Source of the DNA: Streptomyces sp. NBC_00683
GTDB taxonomy: Bacteria > Actinomycetota > Actinomycetes > Streptomycetales > Streptomycetaceae
NCBI RefSeq assembly: GCF_036226745.1
Contig: NZ_CP109013.1
Coordinates: 4,154,001-4,218,000 of the forward strand
Reading direction: 5' to 3'
Length of the DNA stretch: 64,000 nucleotides
Of the stretch, positions 28,541 through 37,833 are shown piece after piece. The position numbers and the translations under genes are program-made. Within the stretch, counting starts at the first letter, position 1; every line of letters begins with the position of its first letter. Under the pieces are notes generated by a model. It saw only the letters and a list, made by a program, of their open reading frames with translations, did no database searches and was not told the DNA's origin.

Positions 28541-28630
28541 GGGCCCCCCACGCACCCGCCAGAGCCAACCTACCCTTGCTGCCTTCCGGCCCTGGGGGAG
28601 TTCAGTCAGATAGCGCCACGTGAGGGGCTG
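28541..28630 (-). ncRNA. ffs: signal recognition particle RNA (4.5S, small bacterial type)
   Basis: The minus strand carries the conserved apical loop CAGGGCCGGAAGGCAGCAAG (complement of about 28575-28594), the Ffh-binding site. The flanks can pair: CCCCTCACG near 28627 with a G-rich strand near 28549. TAAGGT at 28637-28642 (minus) is a candidate -10 with start near 28630. The position beside dnaX is typical of Streptomyces. The ends are approximate. Confidence 0.85.
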
Positions 28631-28751
28631 ACGCCCACCTTAACCGATCCCCGCCCCCCGAAGTCCACCCACCCGGCCCCCCGGGTCCGCTCCGGGACCG
28701 CTCGGAACGATCTCCGGGGGAACGTGTTCGCGAGCACTCCCCAACGTCTTG

Positions 28752-28757
28752 TATTGT
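28752..28757 (+). promoter_or_regulatory. -10 box of tRNA-Ser(GGA)
   Basis: TATTGT lies 7 bp upstream of the mature tRNA 5' end, in an AT-rich patch between ffs and the tRNA. No strong -35 was recognised. Confidence 0.4.
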
Positions 28758-28764
28758 TTGCGGC

Positions 28765-28849
28765 GGAGGATTCGCCTAGTGGCCTAGGGCGCACGCTTGG
28801 AAAGCGTGTTGGGGGCAACCCCTCACGAGTTCGAATCTCGTATCCTCCG
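28765..28849 (+). tRNA. tRNA-Ser (anticodon GGA)
   Basis: An 85-nt class II tRNA: acceptor GGAGGAT/ATCCTCC, anticodon stem ACGCT/AGCGT with loop TTGGAAA, a long variable arm (gttgggggcaaccccc region) and T loop TTCGAAT. A recombinase remnant starts just downstream, so its 3' end was probably an integration site. Confidence 0.96.
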
Positions 28850-28875
28850 CCATTGCTCTCACCGGGCAATACGTT

Positions 28876-28907
28876 GAAGGGCCCCACCGCTTGCGGTGGG
28901 GCCCTTC
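28876..28907 (+). terminator. terminator after tRNA-Ser(GGA)
   Basis: Perfect 15-bp inverted repeat gaagggccccaccgc and its complement with a 2-nt centre, 26 bp after the tRNA. Confidence 0.7.
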
Positions 28908-29392
28908 GGCGTTGTCTCAGCCCCCGTTGTCCTGGTCTTTGTCCACAAGGCCCTTCGGTGGGGCCCCCAGATGGCGTCCGCGATCTTCTGCGCCACGTCC
29001 TTCAGCATGGCGTCGGGGCACATGCAGGTACCGCGCGCGCATCCGGGCGGACGTCCCCGCCTCCCAGCCCATGATCTGGTCGATCACGCGGTCCGGGACG
29101 CCAAGCGGCATGAGGACGGTAGCGGCGGTGTGCCGGGCGTCGTGCAGGCGCGCGTCACGGACCCCAGCGTCCTCCAGCAGCTTCTTCCAGTCGTGGTAGT
29201 CCGTTATTCGGGCTCAACGGGCCACCGAGCGGCTTCGTGAACACGTAGTCCGACTCGGTCCACAGATTCCCAGCGGTCTTGCGCTCCCGCGCCTGGGCCT
29301 CCCCGTGCGTTCGCAACATCACAACCAGAGGCCCCGGCAGGGGAACCACGACGGCCGGCACGCGACTTGGTGTTCTTCGCCTCGCGCCGCGC
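28908..29392 (-). pseudogene. tyrosine recombinase (integrase) remnant with three frameshifts
   Basis: Reading leftward from an in-frame stop (TAG at 29393-29395), three frames join into one integrase C-terminus. EAKNTKSRAGRR leads to VPLPGPLVVMLRTHGEA (shift at about 29347), then SDYVFTKPLGGPLSPN (shift at about 29204, one extra base), then DYHDWKKLLEDAGVRDARLH with DARHTAATVL, the conserved H-x-x-R/RH box, then QIMGWE and RYLHVP with the catalytic Tyr (shift in a C run at 29015-29018), then DAMLKDVAQKIADAIWG. The N-terminal half is missing, and the last frame runs through the tRNA terminator to 28859. A relic of an element that used tRNA-Ser(GGA). Confidence 0.85.
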
Positions 29393-29467
29393 CTACTTGC
29401 GGCGGCTTCCGTCGAGGTCTTCTCCGGTGCGGCCCTGCTCGAGGCGCAGGTCCTCCGGCCGTCCGGC

Positions 29468-30226
29468 TCAGAGGGTGAGGGAGAGCCCCCTGGTCACCCG
29501 CTCAGCCGATGCGAGCAGCCTCTCCCGTACCTGGCTGGTCCGGTACATCCGGTCCGACCGGAAGGAGATGCCGAGCGAGCCGAGCTTGTCCCCGCTGTAC
29601 ACGGGCACCGCGATGCAGAGCGTGCCGAGGGAGTACTCCTCGCGGTCCATGACGACGGGGGCGGGCTGCGAGGAATCGAGCTCTCGCACGAGGTCCTCCC
29701 GCCGCGTGATCGTGCGGGGTGTGAGATCGGCCAGGTCGTGTCTGGAGAGGTAGTCGCCGCGCGCCTCGTCGTCCAGCTCGCGCAGGACGCACTTGCCCAG
29801 TGCCGTGGCGTGTCCGGCGTCCTTGAATCCCACCCAGAGGTCCACTCTCGGCGCCTGCGGGCCGTCGACGATCTCCGCGACGCGGATCTCGCCGTCCTCG
29901 TAGAAGGTCAGGTACGCGGCGGCCGACACCTCGTCCCGCAGCGAGGCGAGTGCGGGGCGGACGCGCGTGAGCAGCCCCTCCGCGAGGCTTCCCGGCTGCG
30001 GCTCGAACAGCTCGTCACCCATGACGAACCCGCCGTCGTCCAGCCTCTTCAGGTAGCCGTCATGGGTGAGCGCGGGCAGCAGCTCGTGCGCGGTGGCCAA
30101 CGGCAGCCCGGCCTCCCTCGCCAGCTGCTCCGCGGGAACGCCGCCCTCGTGCGCTCCCGCCGCTTCCAGCAGGCGGAGGGCCTGCTGGACAGCCGCGACA
30201 GGCGTGGGGCCTACCTGATCACCCAT
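29468..30226 (-). CDS. IclR-family transcriptional regulator
   Basis: 252 residues. N-terminal winged helix (about 10-70: AAVQQALRLLEAAGAHEGG, EQLAREAGLPLATAHELLPA) and C-terminal IclR effector-binding domain (about 80-250: ATALGKCVLRELDD, LGTLCIAVPVYSGDKLGSLG). GGTGGA just precedes the ATG. It lies 78 bp downstream of cobN on the same strand and could be read through from it, though its own promoter is possible. The effector is unknown. Confidence 0.9.
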   Translation of the reverse strand: MGDQVGPTPVAAVQQALRLLEAAGAHEGGVPAEQLAREAGLPLATAHELLPALTHDGYLKRLDDGGFVMGDELFEPQPGSLAEGLLTRVRPALASLRDEVSAAAYLTFYEDGEIRVAEIVDGPQAPRVDLWVGFKDAGHATALGKCVLRELDDEARGDYLSRHDLADLTPRTITRREDLVRELDSSQPAPVVMDREEYSLGTLCIAVPVYSGDKLGSLGISFRSDRMYRTSQVRERLLASAERVTRGLSLTL

Positions 30227-30304
30227 TCCACCAGCTTGGACCCGGTACAGCCGAGCGGCAATATGTCCCGGATCCGCCCTGTTCCGAGCGCTGGGACGCG
30301 CGCC

Positions 30305-33300
30305 TCAGTCCTCGCCCTCCAGGTTGCCTTCCGTCTCCAGGAAGACCTGGCGCAGCGCCTCGAGCACGGCCGGGTCCGGCTTCGCCCACATGCCCCGCGA
30401 CTCGGCCTCCAGGAGGCGTTCCGCGATGCCGTGGAGGGCCCAGGGATTGGCCTGCTGGAGGAACTCGCGGTTCGTCGGATCCAGGACGTACGTCTCCGTG
30501 AGCTTGTCGTACATCCAGTCGGCGACCACGCCCGTCGTCGCGTCGTACCCGAACAGGTAATCGACCGTGGCGGCGAGCTCGAAGGCGCCCTTGTAGCCGT
30601 GGCGGCGCATCGCCTCGATCCACTTCGGGTTGACCACCCGGGCGCGGAAGACCCGGGACGTCTCCTCGACCAGGGTGCGCGTGCGGACCGTCTCGGGCCG
30701 GGTCGAGTCGCCGATGTACGCCTCGGGGGCGGTGCCCTTCAGCGCGCGTACGGTCGCCACCATGCCGCCGTGGTACTGGAAGTAGTCGTCGGAGTCCGCG
30801 ATGTCGTGCTCACGGGTGTCGGTGTTCTTCGCCGCGACCGCGATGCGCTTGTACGCGGTCTCCATCTCGTCCCGGGCCGGGCGCCCGTCGAGCTCACGGC
30901 CGTAGGCGTAGCCGCCCCACACCGTGTAGACCTCGGCGAGGTCGGCGTCGGTGCGCCAGTCGCGGGAATCGATGAGCTGGAGCAGCCCGGCACCGTACGT
31001 CCCCGGCCGGGAGCCGAAGATACGGGTGGTGGCACGCCGCTCGTCGCCGTGTTCGGCCAGGTCGGCCTGGGTGTGGGCGCGTACGAAGTTCCGCTCGGCG
31101 GGCTCGTCGAGGGAGGCGGCCAGGCGTACCGCGTCGTCCAGCAGGCCGATGGTGTGCGGGAAGGCGTCCCGGAAGAAGCCGGAGATGCGCAGCGTGACGT
31201 CGATACGGGGGCGGCCCAGCTCCTCGTACGGGATCGGCTCCAGGCCCGTGACGCGGCGCGAGGCGTCGTCCCAGACGGGGCGGACGCCGAGCAGGGCGAA
31301 GGCCTCGGCGATGTCGTCGCCCGCCGTGCGCATCGCGCTCGTGCCCCACAGGGACAGGCCGACGGAGGTGGGCCAGTCGCCGTTGTCGGCGCGGTAGCGC
31401 TCCAGGAGCGAGTCCGCGAGGGCCTGGCCGGTCTCCCAGGCGAGACGGGACGGGACGGCCTTCGGGTCGACGGAGTAGAAGTTCCGGCCGGTCGGCAGGA
31501 CGTTCACCAGACCGCGGAGCGGGGAACCGGAGGGGCCCGCAGGGACGAAGCCGCCGTTCAGCGCGTGGACGGTGTGGTCGAGCTCGTCGGTCGTGGCGGC
31601 GAGGCGGGGCACGACCTCCGTGGCGGCGAAGTCGAGGATGTCGGCGACGGCGGGCGGCTGTCCGGCGGCCACTCCGGCGACGGCGGCCGGATCCCAGTCC
31701 GCGTCCTCCATCGCCTGGACGAGGGTGCGGGCCTGCTCCTCGATCGCGTCGGCGGCGGTGCGGGTGGCCGCGGACTCGTCGAGGCCGAGCGCCTCGCGCA
31801 GACCGGGCAGCGATGTCGTACCGCCCCAGATCTGACGGGCGCGCAGGACGGCGAGGACGAGGTTGACGCGGTCCTTGCCGGCCGGGGCGCCGCCCAGGAC
31901 GTGCAGCCCGTCGCGGATCTGGACGTCCTTGATCTCACAGAGCCAGCCGTCGAGATGCATGATGAACTCGTCGAAGCCCTCGTCCTCGGGCCGGTCCTGA
32001 AGCCCCAGGTCGTGGTCGAGCTTCGCGGCCTGGATCAGGGTCCAGATCTGGGCGCGGACGGCCGGGAGCTTCGCCGGGTCCATCGCGGCGATCTGGGCGT
32101 GCTCGTCCAGGAGCTGTTCGAGGCGGGCGATGTCGCCGTAGCTGTCGGCGCGCGCCATCGGCGGTACGAGGTGGTCGACCAGCGTGGCGTGCACACGGCG
32201 CTTGGCCTGGGTGCCCTCGCCCGGGTCGTTCACCAGGAACGGGTAGACGAGCGGCAGATCGCCGAGTGCGGCGTCGGGGCCGCAGGCGGCGGACAGGCCG
32301 GCGTTCTTGCCGGGCAACCACTCCAGGTTGCCGTGCTTGCCGAGGTGGATCATCGCGTCGGCGCCGAAACCGTTGTCGTCCGCGGACGCGGCGATCCAGC
32401 GGTAGGCGGCCAAGTAGTGGTGCGAGGGCGGCAGATCGGGGTCGTGGTAGATCGCGATCGGGTTCTCACCGAAACCGCGCGGCGGCTGGATGAGGATCAG
32501 CAGGTTGCCGCGGCGCAGGGCGGCGAGCACGATGTCGCCCTCGGGGTTACGGGACCGGTCGAGGAACATCTCGCCCGGGGCCGGGCCCCAGTGCCGCTCG
32601 ACGGCTTCGCGGAGTTCGGCGGGCAGCGTGGCGAACCAGCGGCGGTAGTCGGCGGCGGGGATCCGGACCGGGTTGCGGGCCAGCTGCTCCTCGGTGAGCC
32701 ACTCCTGGTCGTGGCCGCCGGCCTCGATCAGCGCGTAGATCAGCTCGTCGCCGTCGCCGGAGACCAGGCCCGGGATGTCCTCCTCGGGCCCGAAGTCGTA
32801 GCCCTCGGCCCGGAGCCTGCGCAACAGGGCGACGGCGCTGGCGGGGGTGTCGAGGCCGACCGCGTTGCCGATGCGGGAGTGCTTGGTCGGGTACGCGGAC
32901 AGGACGAGGGCGATCCGCTTCTCGGCGGCCGGGATGTGGCGGAGCCGGGCGTGCCGTACGGCGATTCCGGCGACGCGTGCCGCACGCTCGGCGTCGGCGA
33001 CGTACGCGGGCAGGCCGTCCTCGTCGATCTCCTTGAAGGAGAACGGCACCGTGATCAGGCGCCCGTCGAACTCCGGCACCGCGATCTGGGTGGCGGCGTC
33101 CAGCGGGGAGACGCCCTCGTCGTTCTCCTCCCAGGCCGCACGGGGGCTGGTGAGGCAGAGCGCCTGGAGCACCGGTACGTCGAGGCCGGTGAGGGCGCCC
33201 GCGTCCCAGGACTCGTCGTCGCCGCCCGCGGACGCGGTGGCCGGCTTGGTGCCGCCCGCTGCGAGGACGGTCGTCACGATGGCGTCGGCGGCCCGGAGTT

Positions 33301-33907
33301 CGTCGATGAGTTCGGGCTCGGGCGTACGGAGCGAGGCGACGTACAGCGGGAGGGCGCGGGCTCCCGCGTCCTCCACCGCGGCGCAGAGCGCTTCGATGAA
33401 CGCCGTGTTCCCGCTCATGTGGTGGGCGCGGTAGTAGAGCACCGCGATGGTGGGCCCGGTGACGCCCTCACGGGCCGTCCGCTCCAGCGGGCCCCAGGCG
33501 GGGGCGGGGGCGGGCGGCTCGAAACCGTGGCCGGTGAGCAGCACCGTGTCGGACAGGAAGCGGGCCAGCTGCTCCAGGTTGGCGGGGCCGCCGTGCGCGA
33601 GGTAGGCGTGCGCCTCGGCGGCGATGCCGATGGGGACGGTGGACGCGGCCATCAGCTGGGCGTCGGGGGCCTGTTCACCGGTCAGCACGACGACGGGGCG
33701 GCCGGTCGCCAGCACCTGGTCGAGGCCGTCCTGCCAGGCCCGTACGCCGCCGAGGAGGCGTACGACGACGAGGTCCGTGCCGTCCAGCAGCTCCGGGAGT
33801 TCCTCGAGGGAGAGCCGGGAGGGGTTGGCGTAGCGGTAGTTGACCGGGCCCGCGGACGCGCGGGCGCTGAGCAGGTCGGTGTCGGACGTCGACAGGAGCA
33901 GGATCAT
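30305..33907 (-). CDS. cobN: cobaltochelatase subunit CobN
   Basis: Large, ATP-using subunit of the aerobic cobaltochelatase that inserts Co2+ into hydrogenobyrinate a,c-diamide with CobS and CobT. 1200 residues, typical for CobN/magnesium-chelatase H. Motifs: NAVGLDTPASAVALLRRLRA and YFQYHGGMVATVRAL, GKHGNLEWLPGKNAGLS in the centre, and YKGAFELAATVDYLFGYDAT near the C-terminus. The ATG follows GAGGAAGG within the riboswitch expression region. CobS/CobT (or ChlI/ChlD-like partners) are not in this window. Confidence 0.96.
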   Translation of the reverse strand: MILLLSTSDTDLLSARASAGPVNYRYANPSRLSLEELPELLDGTDLVVVRLLGGVRAWQDGLDQVLATGRPVVVLTGEQAPDAQLMAASTVPIGIAAEAHAYLAHGGPANLEQLARFLSDTVLLTGHGFEPPAPAPAWGPLERTAREGVTGPTIAVLYYRAHHMSGNTAFIEALCAAVEDAGARALPLYVASLRTPEPELIDELRAADAIVTTVLAAGGTKPATASAGGDDESWDAGALTGLDVPVLQALCLTSPRAAWEENDEGVSPLDAATQIAVPEFDGRLITVPFSFKEIDEDGLPAYVADAERAARVAGIAVRHARLRHIPAAEKRIALVLSAYPTKHSRIGNAVGLDTPASAVALLRRLRAEGYDFGPEEDIPGLVSGDGDELIYALIEAGGHDQEWLTEEQLARNPVRIPAADYRRWFATLPAELREAVERHWGPAPGEMFLDRSRNPEGDIVLAALRRGNLLILIQPPRGFGENPIAIYHDPDLPPSHHYLAAYRWIAASADDNGFGADAMIHLGKHGNLEWLPGKNAGLSAACGPDAALGDLPLVYPFLVNDPGEGTQAKRRVHATLVDHLVPPMARADSYGDIARLEQLLDEHAQIAAMDPAKLPAVRAQIWTLIQAAKLDHDLGLQDRPEDEGFDEFIMHLDGWLCEIKDVQIRDGLHVLGGAPAGKDRVNLVLAVLRARQIWGGTTSLPGLREALGLDESAATRTAADAIEEQARTLVQAMEDADWDPAAVAGVAAGQPPAVADILDFAATEVVPRLAATTDELDHTVHALNGGFVPAGPSGSPLRGLVNVLPTGRNFYSVDPKAVPSRLAWETGQALADSLLERYRADNGDWPTSVGLSLWGTSAMRTAGDDIAEAFALLGVRPVWDDASRRVTGLEPIPYEELGRPRIDVTLRISGFFRDAFPHTIGLLDDAVRLAASLDEPAERNFVRAHTQADLAEHGDERRATTRIFGSRPGTYGAGLLQLIDSRDWRTDADLAEVYTVWGGYAYGRELDGRPARDEMETAYKRIAVAAKNTDTREHDIADSDDYFQYHGGMVATVRALKGTAPEAYIGDSTRPETVRTRTLVEETSRVFRARVVNPKWIEAMRRHGYKGAFELAATVDYLFGYDATTGVVADWMYDKLTETYVLDPTNREFLQQANPWALHGIAERLLEAESRGMWAKPDPAVLEALRQVFLETEGNLEGED

Positions 33908-33914
33908 GCGGCGT

Positions 33915-34070
33915 CAGCCCTTCCTCGGGGTGTCCACGCCCCGGGCGGTGTCGGACGGCAGGAGTTCCTGACTCGCCCGGTCGTGGACCGGGCTCACAGT
34001 GGCGGGACCGCGCCGGAATCTCACCGGGCTTCCTCCCATGTCGCCGTCTGGCGATGGCGGGCCGAACGGA
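33915..34070 (-). promoter_or_regulatory. cobalamin (adenosylcobalamin-type) riboswitch upstream of cobN
   Basis: On the minus strand the conserved core CCGGTGAGATTCCGGCGC continuing to GGTCCCGCCACTGT (34026-33996) is followed by the B12 box GAGTCAGGAACTCCTGCCGT (33974-33955). A C/G-rich hairpin around ggggcgtggacacccc lies next to the GAGGAAGG ribosome site of cobN, so control is probably at translation start. The outer boundaries are approximate. Confidence 0.93.
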
Positions 34071-34284
34071 CCGCCGCTAGGCATAGTAGGCGGCCAGGGG
34101 CCCGGCGTGAGGAGATGCCCCTGGACGGGACTTGTCCCGGCCGCCCGACGGCCGGTTCCCGCCCTGCGGCGGACGCGGCCGGGGACAGCAGCCCGGACCC
34201 TGGACCGCTCGCGGTTCCGGCTCCGGCCCGATGGGTGTCCTGCAGGTCACAGTCACCGTAGGACTGTGCTGCGGTCACGGTCGG

Positions 34285-34290
34285 TATGCT
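34285..34290 (+). promoter_or_regulatory. -10 box for leaderless cobG mRNA
   Basis: TATGCT lies 7 nt before the ATG at 34298 with no ribosome site between, the usual geometry of leaderless Streptomyces transcripts. A GACTGT at about 34262-34267 is a possible -35. Confidence 0.4.
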
Positions 34291-34297
34291 CGCCGCC

Positions 34298-35563
34298 ATG
34301 CCCCCATCCGCCGTCCCGCCCCGGTCTCCGGGCGGTGATGCCTGCCCCGGAACACTGCGTCTGCACCGGGCGGACGACGGTGCGCTGGCACGGGTCCGGC
34401 TGCCCGGCGGAGTGCTGACCGTTGCACGGGCGAACGCCCTCGGGGAGGCCGCGGCCCGCCTGGGAGACGGTGAGTTGCATCTCACCTCGCGCGGCAATGT
34501 GCAGCTGCGCGGGCTCGCCCCTGACTGCGGTGCGGAGTTGGCCGGACTGCTGGGCAGGGCCGGGCTGCTGCCCTCCGAACGCCACGAGCGGATACGCAAC
34601 GTCGTCGCTTCCCCCCTCGCCGGGCTCGACGGCCTCGGAGCCGCGGAAGTCGGACCGTGGCTGTCCGCACTGGACCGTCTGCTGTGCGGGAGCGACCGTG
34701 CGACCGCGCTCTCCGGCCGCTTCCTGTTCGCACTCGACGACGGCCGCGGTGACGTCGACGCCCTCGGCGCCGACCTCACCCTGCTGGCCCGTGCCGACGG
34801 CGACGCGATGCTGCGCATCGGGGACACCGACGCCGTCCTGCGCGTCCCGGCCGCCGAAGCGCCCCGCGCCGCGCTCCTGGCCGCCGAAGCGTTTCTGGAC
34901 GCCGCCCCGGACACCGGTGCCTGGCGGGTGAAGGACCTGCCGGGCGGCTCCGCCGCACTGGCCGACGACGTCGTACGGCGGTTGCGGCAGACCGGTACCG
35001 CCGTGTCTGAGGACCGCCACCCCCGTCCTCACGCATCCGTCCCGCCTGTCCTCGGCCGCGTACACGGCGGCCGCCGCGATGTCGCGCTGTCCGTCGGCGT
35101 ACCGCTGGGGCGCCTGGACCCGAATCAGTGGCGGCTCCTGGCCGGCGCCGGCGAACTGCGGCTCACCCCGTGGCGCGGGGTCGTCGTCACCGGCGTCTCA
35201 CCGGATCACGCGGACGAACTGCTCGCCGCCCTCTCGGAGGCCGGTCTGATCACCGGGCCCGGCTCGCCGTGGGCCGGTGTCGGGGCGTGCATCGGACGGC
35301 CCGGCTGCGCGAAGTCCCTGGCCGACGTGCGGGCCGAAGCGGGGGCCGCCGTCGGACCCGTGGGAAGGCTGCCTGTGTACTGGTCCGGGTGCGAACGCCG
35401 GTGCGGCCATCCGCACGGGGAGTGGATCGACGTGGTCGCCACCCCGGACGGACACCGGATCTCCCATGTGACGGGGGACCGGTCGGACGCCACGGCGACG
35501 GTCCGGGACAACCCTGCCGCGCTGGCCGCCGCGGTGGCGGCGGCGCGAGGCTCTCGCACCTGA
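34298..35563 (+). CDS. cobG: precorrin-3B synthase
   Basis: Oxygen-dependent conversion of precorrin-3A to precorrin-3B in the aerobic corrin pathway. 421 residues from the ATG at 34298 (an ATG at 34286 is in frame, but overlaps the -10 box). Two nitrite/sulfite-reductase ferredoxin-like repeats are visible: [14 protein letters not shown] at about 60-75 and [15 protein letters not shown] at about 285. The [4Fe-4S] Cys set is present: [11 protein letters not shown] and [11 protein letters not shown]. Divergent from cobN; 67 bp before cobH. Confidence 0.92.
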   Translation: MPPSAVPPRSPGGDACPGTLRLHRADDGALARVRLPGGVLTVARANALGEAAARLGDGELHLTSRGNVQLRGLAPDCGAELAGLLGRAGLLPSERHERIRNVVASPLAGLDGLGAAEVGPWLSALDRLLCGSDRATALSGRFLFALDDGRGDVDALGADLTLLARADGDAMLRIGDTDAVLRVPAAEAPRAALLAAEAFLDAAPDTGAWRVKDLPGGSAALADDVVRRLRQTGTAVSEDRHPRPHASVPPVLGRVHGGRRDVALSVGVPLGRLDPNQWRLLAGAGELRLTPWRGVVVTGVSPDHADELLAALSEAGLITGPGSPWAGVGACIGRPGCAKSLADVRAEAGAAVGPVGRLPVYWSGCERRCGHPHGEWIDVVATPDGHRISHVTGDRSDATATVRDNPAALAAAVAAARGSRT

Positions 35564-35630
35564 CCGTGCATCACCTGTTCACCTGTGTCTGGCCGCCGGC
35601 CACAAACCCGATGAAGAAAGCGACAGCACT

Positions 35631-36257
35631 GTGCATCAGTACGAGAAGGACGGACCGGCGATCTACCGCCAGTCCTTCGCCACCATCCGCGCGGAGGCGG
35701 ATCTGGCAGGGCTGCCCGCCGATGTGAGCCAGGTCGCCGTCCGCATGATCCATGCCTGCGGCATGGTCGACCTCGTACGCGACCTCGCCTTCTCGCCGGA
35801 CGCCGTGGCCGACGCCCGCGCGGCGCTGCGGTCCGGTGCGCCCATCCTGTGCGACGTGGCCATGGTCGCCAGCGGGGTCACCCGCAAGCGGCTGCCGGCG
35901 GACAACGACGTGGTGTGCACCCTGTCCGACCCGGCCGTTCCGGGACTGGCCGCGAAGCTCGGCACCACCCGCAGCGCCGCCGCGCTGGAACTGTGGCGCG
36001 ACCGCATGGGAGGGGCTGTCGTCGCCGTCGGCAACGCGCCCACCGCCCTCTTCCGGCTCCTGGAGATGATCGAGGAGGGCGCCCCGCGCCCCGCAGCCGT
36101 CATCGGGGTCCCGGTCGGCTTCATCGGCGCCGCCGAGTCCAAGGACGCGCTGGCCGCCCACCCGTCCCGCCTCGAGCACCTGATCGTGCGCGGCCGGCGC
36201 GGCGGCAGCGCCATGGCGGCGGCGGCCATCAACGCGATCGCCAGCGAGGAAGAGTGA
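35631..36257 (+). CDS. cobH: precorrin-8X methylmutase
   Basis: Moves the C-11 methyl to C-12 to give hydrogenobyrinic acid. 208 residues from the GTG at 35631. The catalytic His lies in [11 protein letters not shown] (residue 43), with [17 protein letters not shown] in the middle and the C-terminal [15 protein letters not shown] and [15 protein letters not shown] signatures. Full length for CobH/CbiC. The ribosome site is weak. Its stop overlaps or abuts the cobI-cobJ start, so translation is probably coupled. Confidence 0.95.
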   Translation: MHQYEKDGPAIYRQSFATIRAEADLAGLPADVSQVAVRMIHACGMVDLVRDLAFSPDAVADARAALRSGAPILCDVAMVASGVTRKRLPADNDVVCTLSDPAVPGLAAKLGTTRSAAALELWRDRMGGAVVAVGNAPTALFRLLEMIEEGAPRPAAVIGVPVGFIGAAESKDALAAHPSRLEHLIVRGRRGGSAMAAAAINAIASEEE

Positions 36258-36259
36258 GC

Positions 36260-37768
36260 GTGAGCGAGCACAAGAAGACCGGACGGCTGTACGGGGTCGG
36301 GCTCGGGCCCGGCGACCCGTCCCTGATGACCGTGCGCGCCGTGCAGGTCATCGGCGAGGCCGATGTCGTGGCGTACCACTCCGCCCGGCACGGCCGGTCC
36401 ATCGCCCGTTCCATCGCGGCGCAGCACATCCGCGCCGACCACATCGAAGAGGCGCTGGTCTACCCCGTCACGACGGAGACCACCGACCACCCCGGCGGCT
36501 ACCGGGGCGCGCTGGACGAGTTCTACACCGAGGCCGCGGCCCGCCTCGCGGTCCATCTCGACGCGGGGCGCACCGTCGCCGTGCTCGCCGAGGGCGACCC
36601 GCTGTTCTACGGCTCGTACCAGCACATGCACAAGCGGCTCGCGGACCGTTACACCACCGAGGTCATCCCGGGCGTCACCTCGGTCAGCGCCGCCGCCGCC
36701 CGTCTCGGCACTCCGCTCGTCGAGGGCGAGGAGGTGCTGACGATCCTGCCGGGCACGCTGCCGGAGGAGGAGCTGACGGCACGTCTGGCGGCCACCGACT
36801 CAGCGGTGGTGATGAAACTGGGCCGCACGTTTCCTGCCGTGCGCCGTGCGTTCGAGGCGTCCGGGAGGCTCGCCGAGGCGCGTTACGTCGAGCGCGCCAC
36901 CATGGCCGGGGAGCGCACCGGTGATCTGGCCGACACCGACGCCGACTCGGTGCCGTACTTCGCGGTCGCGGTGCTGCCGAGCCGGATCGACGCACCCCGC
37001 CCCGAACGCGCCGCCGGATCCGGCGAGGTCGTCGTGGTGGGCACCGGGCCGGCCGGCCCGCTGTGGCTGACGCCCGAGACCCGCGGGGCGCTGGCCGCCG
37101 CCGACGACGTCGTCGGCTACACGACGTACCTGGACCGGGTGCCCGTACGTCCCGGGCAGCAGCGGCACGGCTCCGACAACAAGGTCGAGTCGGAACGCGC
37201 GGAGTTCGCCCTGGACCTGGCTCGGCGCGGGCGGCGGGTGGCCGTCGTGTCGGGCGGTGACCCGGGGGTCTTCGCCATGGCGACGGCCGTGCTGGAAGTG
37301 GCGTCGCAGGACGCGTACACGGACATAGCGGTACGAGTGCTGCCCGGCGTGACCGCGGCCAATGCCGCCGCCGCCCGCGCGGGTGCTCCGCTGGGCCACG
37401 ACTACGCCACCATCTCGCTCTCGGACCGGCTCAAGCCCTGGGAGGTCATCGCCGAGCGGCTGCGCGCGGCGGCCACGGCCGATCTGGTGATGGCGCTGTA
37501 CAACCCCGGTTCACGCAGCCGTACCTGGCAGGTCGGCAAGGCCCGCGACCTGCTGCTGGAGCACCGCTCCCCGGACACGCCGGTCGTGCTCGGGCGCGAC
37601 GTCGGCGGCCCGGCGGAGAGTGTGCGCACGGTGCGGCTCGCCGATCTGGATCCGGCCGAGGTCGACATGCGGACGATCCTGATCGTGGGGTCCTCGCAGA
37701 CCCGGTGGGTGCGGAGGGGGGACGGCCGGCAGATCGTCTGGACGCCGCGCCGCTACCCGGAGGACTGA
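36260..37768 (+). CDS. cobIJ: bifunctional precorrin-2 C20- / precorrin-3B C17-methyltransferase
   Basis: Fusion of CobI (SAM-dependent C-20 methylation of precorrin-2) and CobJ (C-17 methylation with ring contraction of precorrin-3B). 502 residues from the GTG at 36260, about 8 nt after the GAGGAAGAG ribosome site; the GTG at 36254 overlaps that site. The first module (about 1-240) has GVGLGPGDPSLMTVRAV, AEGDPLFYGSYQHMHKRL and PGVTSVSAAAARLG. The second (about 255-502) has VVVGTGPAGPLWLTPETR, YTTYLDRV, VSGGDPGVFAMA and GHDYATISLSDRLKPW. Such fusions are common in actinobacteria. Confidence 0.95.
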   Translation: MSEHKKTGRLYGVGLGPGDPSLMTVRAVQVIGEADVVAYHSARHGRSIARSIAAQHIRADHIEEALVYPVTTETTDHPGGYRGALDEFYTEAAARLAVHLDAGRTVAVLAEGDPLFYGSYQHMHKRLADRYTTEVIPGVTSVSAAAARLGTPLVEGEEVLTILPGTLPEEELTARLAATDSAVVMKLGRTFPAVRRAFEASGRLAEARYVERATMAGERTGDLADTDADSVPYFAVAVLPSRIDAPRPERAAGSGEVVVVGTGPAGPLWLTPETRGALAAADDVVGYTTYLDRVPVRPGQQRHGSDNKVESERAEFALDLARRGRRVAVVSGGDPGVFAMATAVLEVASQDAYTDIAVRVLPGVTAANAAAARAGAPLGHDYATISLSDRLKPWEVIAERLRAAATADLVMALYNPGSRSRTWQVGKARDLLLEHRSPDTPVVLGRDVGGPAESVRTVRLADLDPAEVDMRTILIVGSSQTRWVRRGDGRQIVWTPRRYPED

Positions 37769-37833
37769 ACGCCCGCGGCGGGGTCCGGGGGCGCCGGGCC
37801 GCTGCCCGTCCGCTGTCGGACCCCCGTGCCACG

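Noticed and set aside
26189-29074. 961-residue plus-strand frame crossing dnaX, ffs and tRNA-Ser
   Set aside because: It crosses RNA genes and is antisense to dnaX; not a gene.
29279-34261. 1660-residue open frame on the plus strand opposite cobN
   Set aside because: Antisense shadow of cobN produced by high GC at codon position 3; its composition is Arg/Val/Gly-rich, with no domains, and it runs across several real genes.
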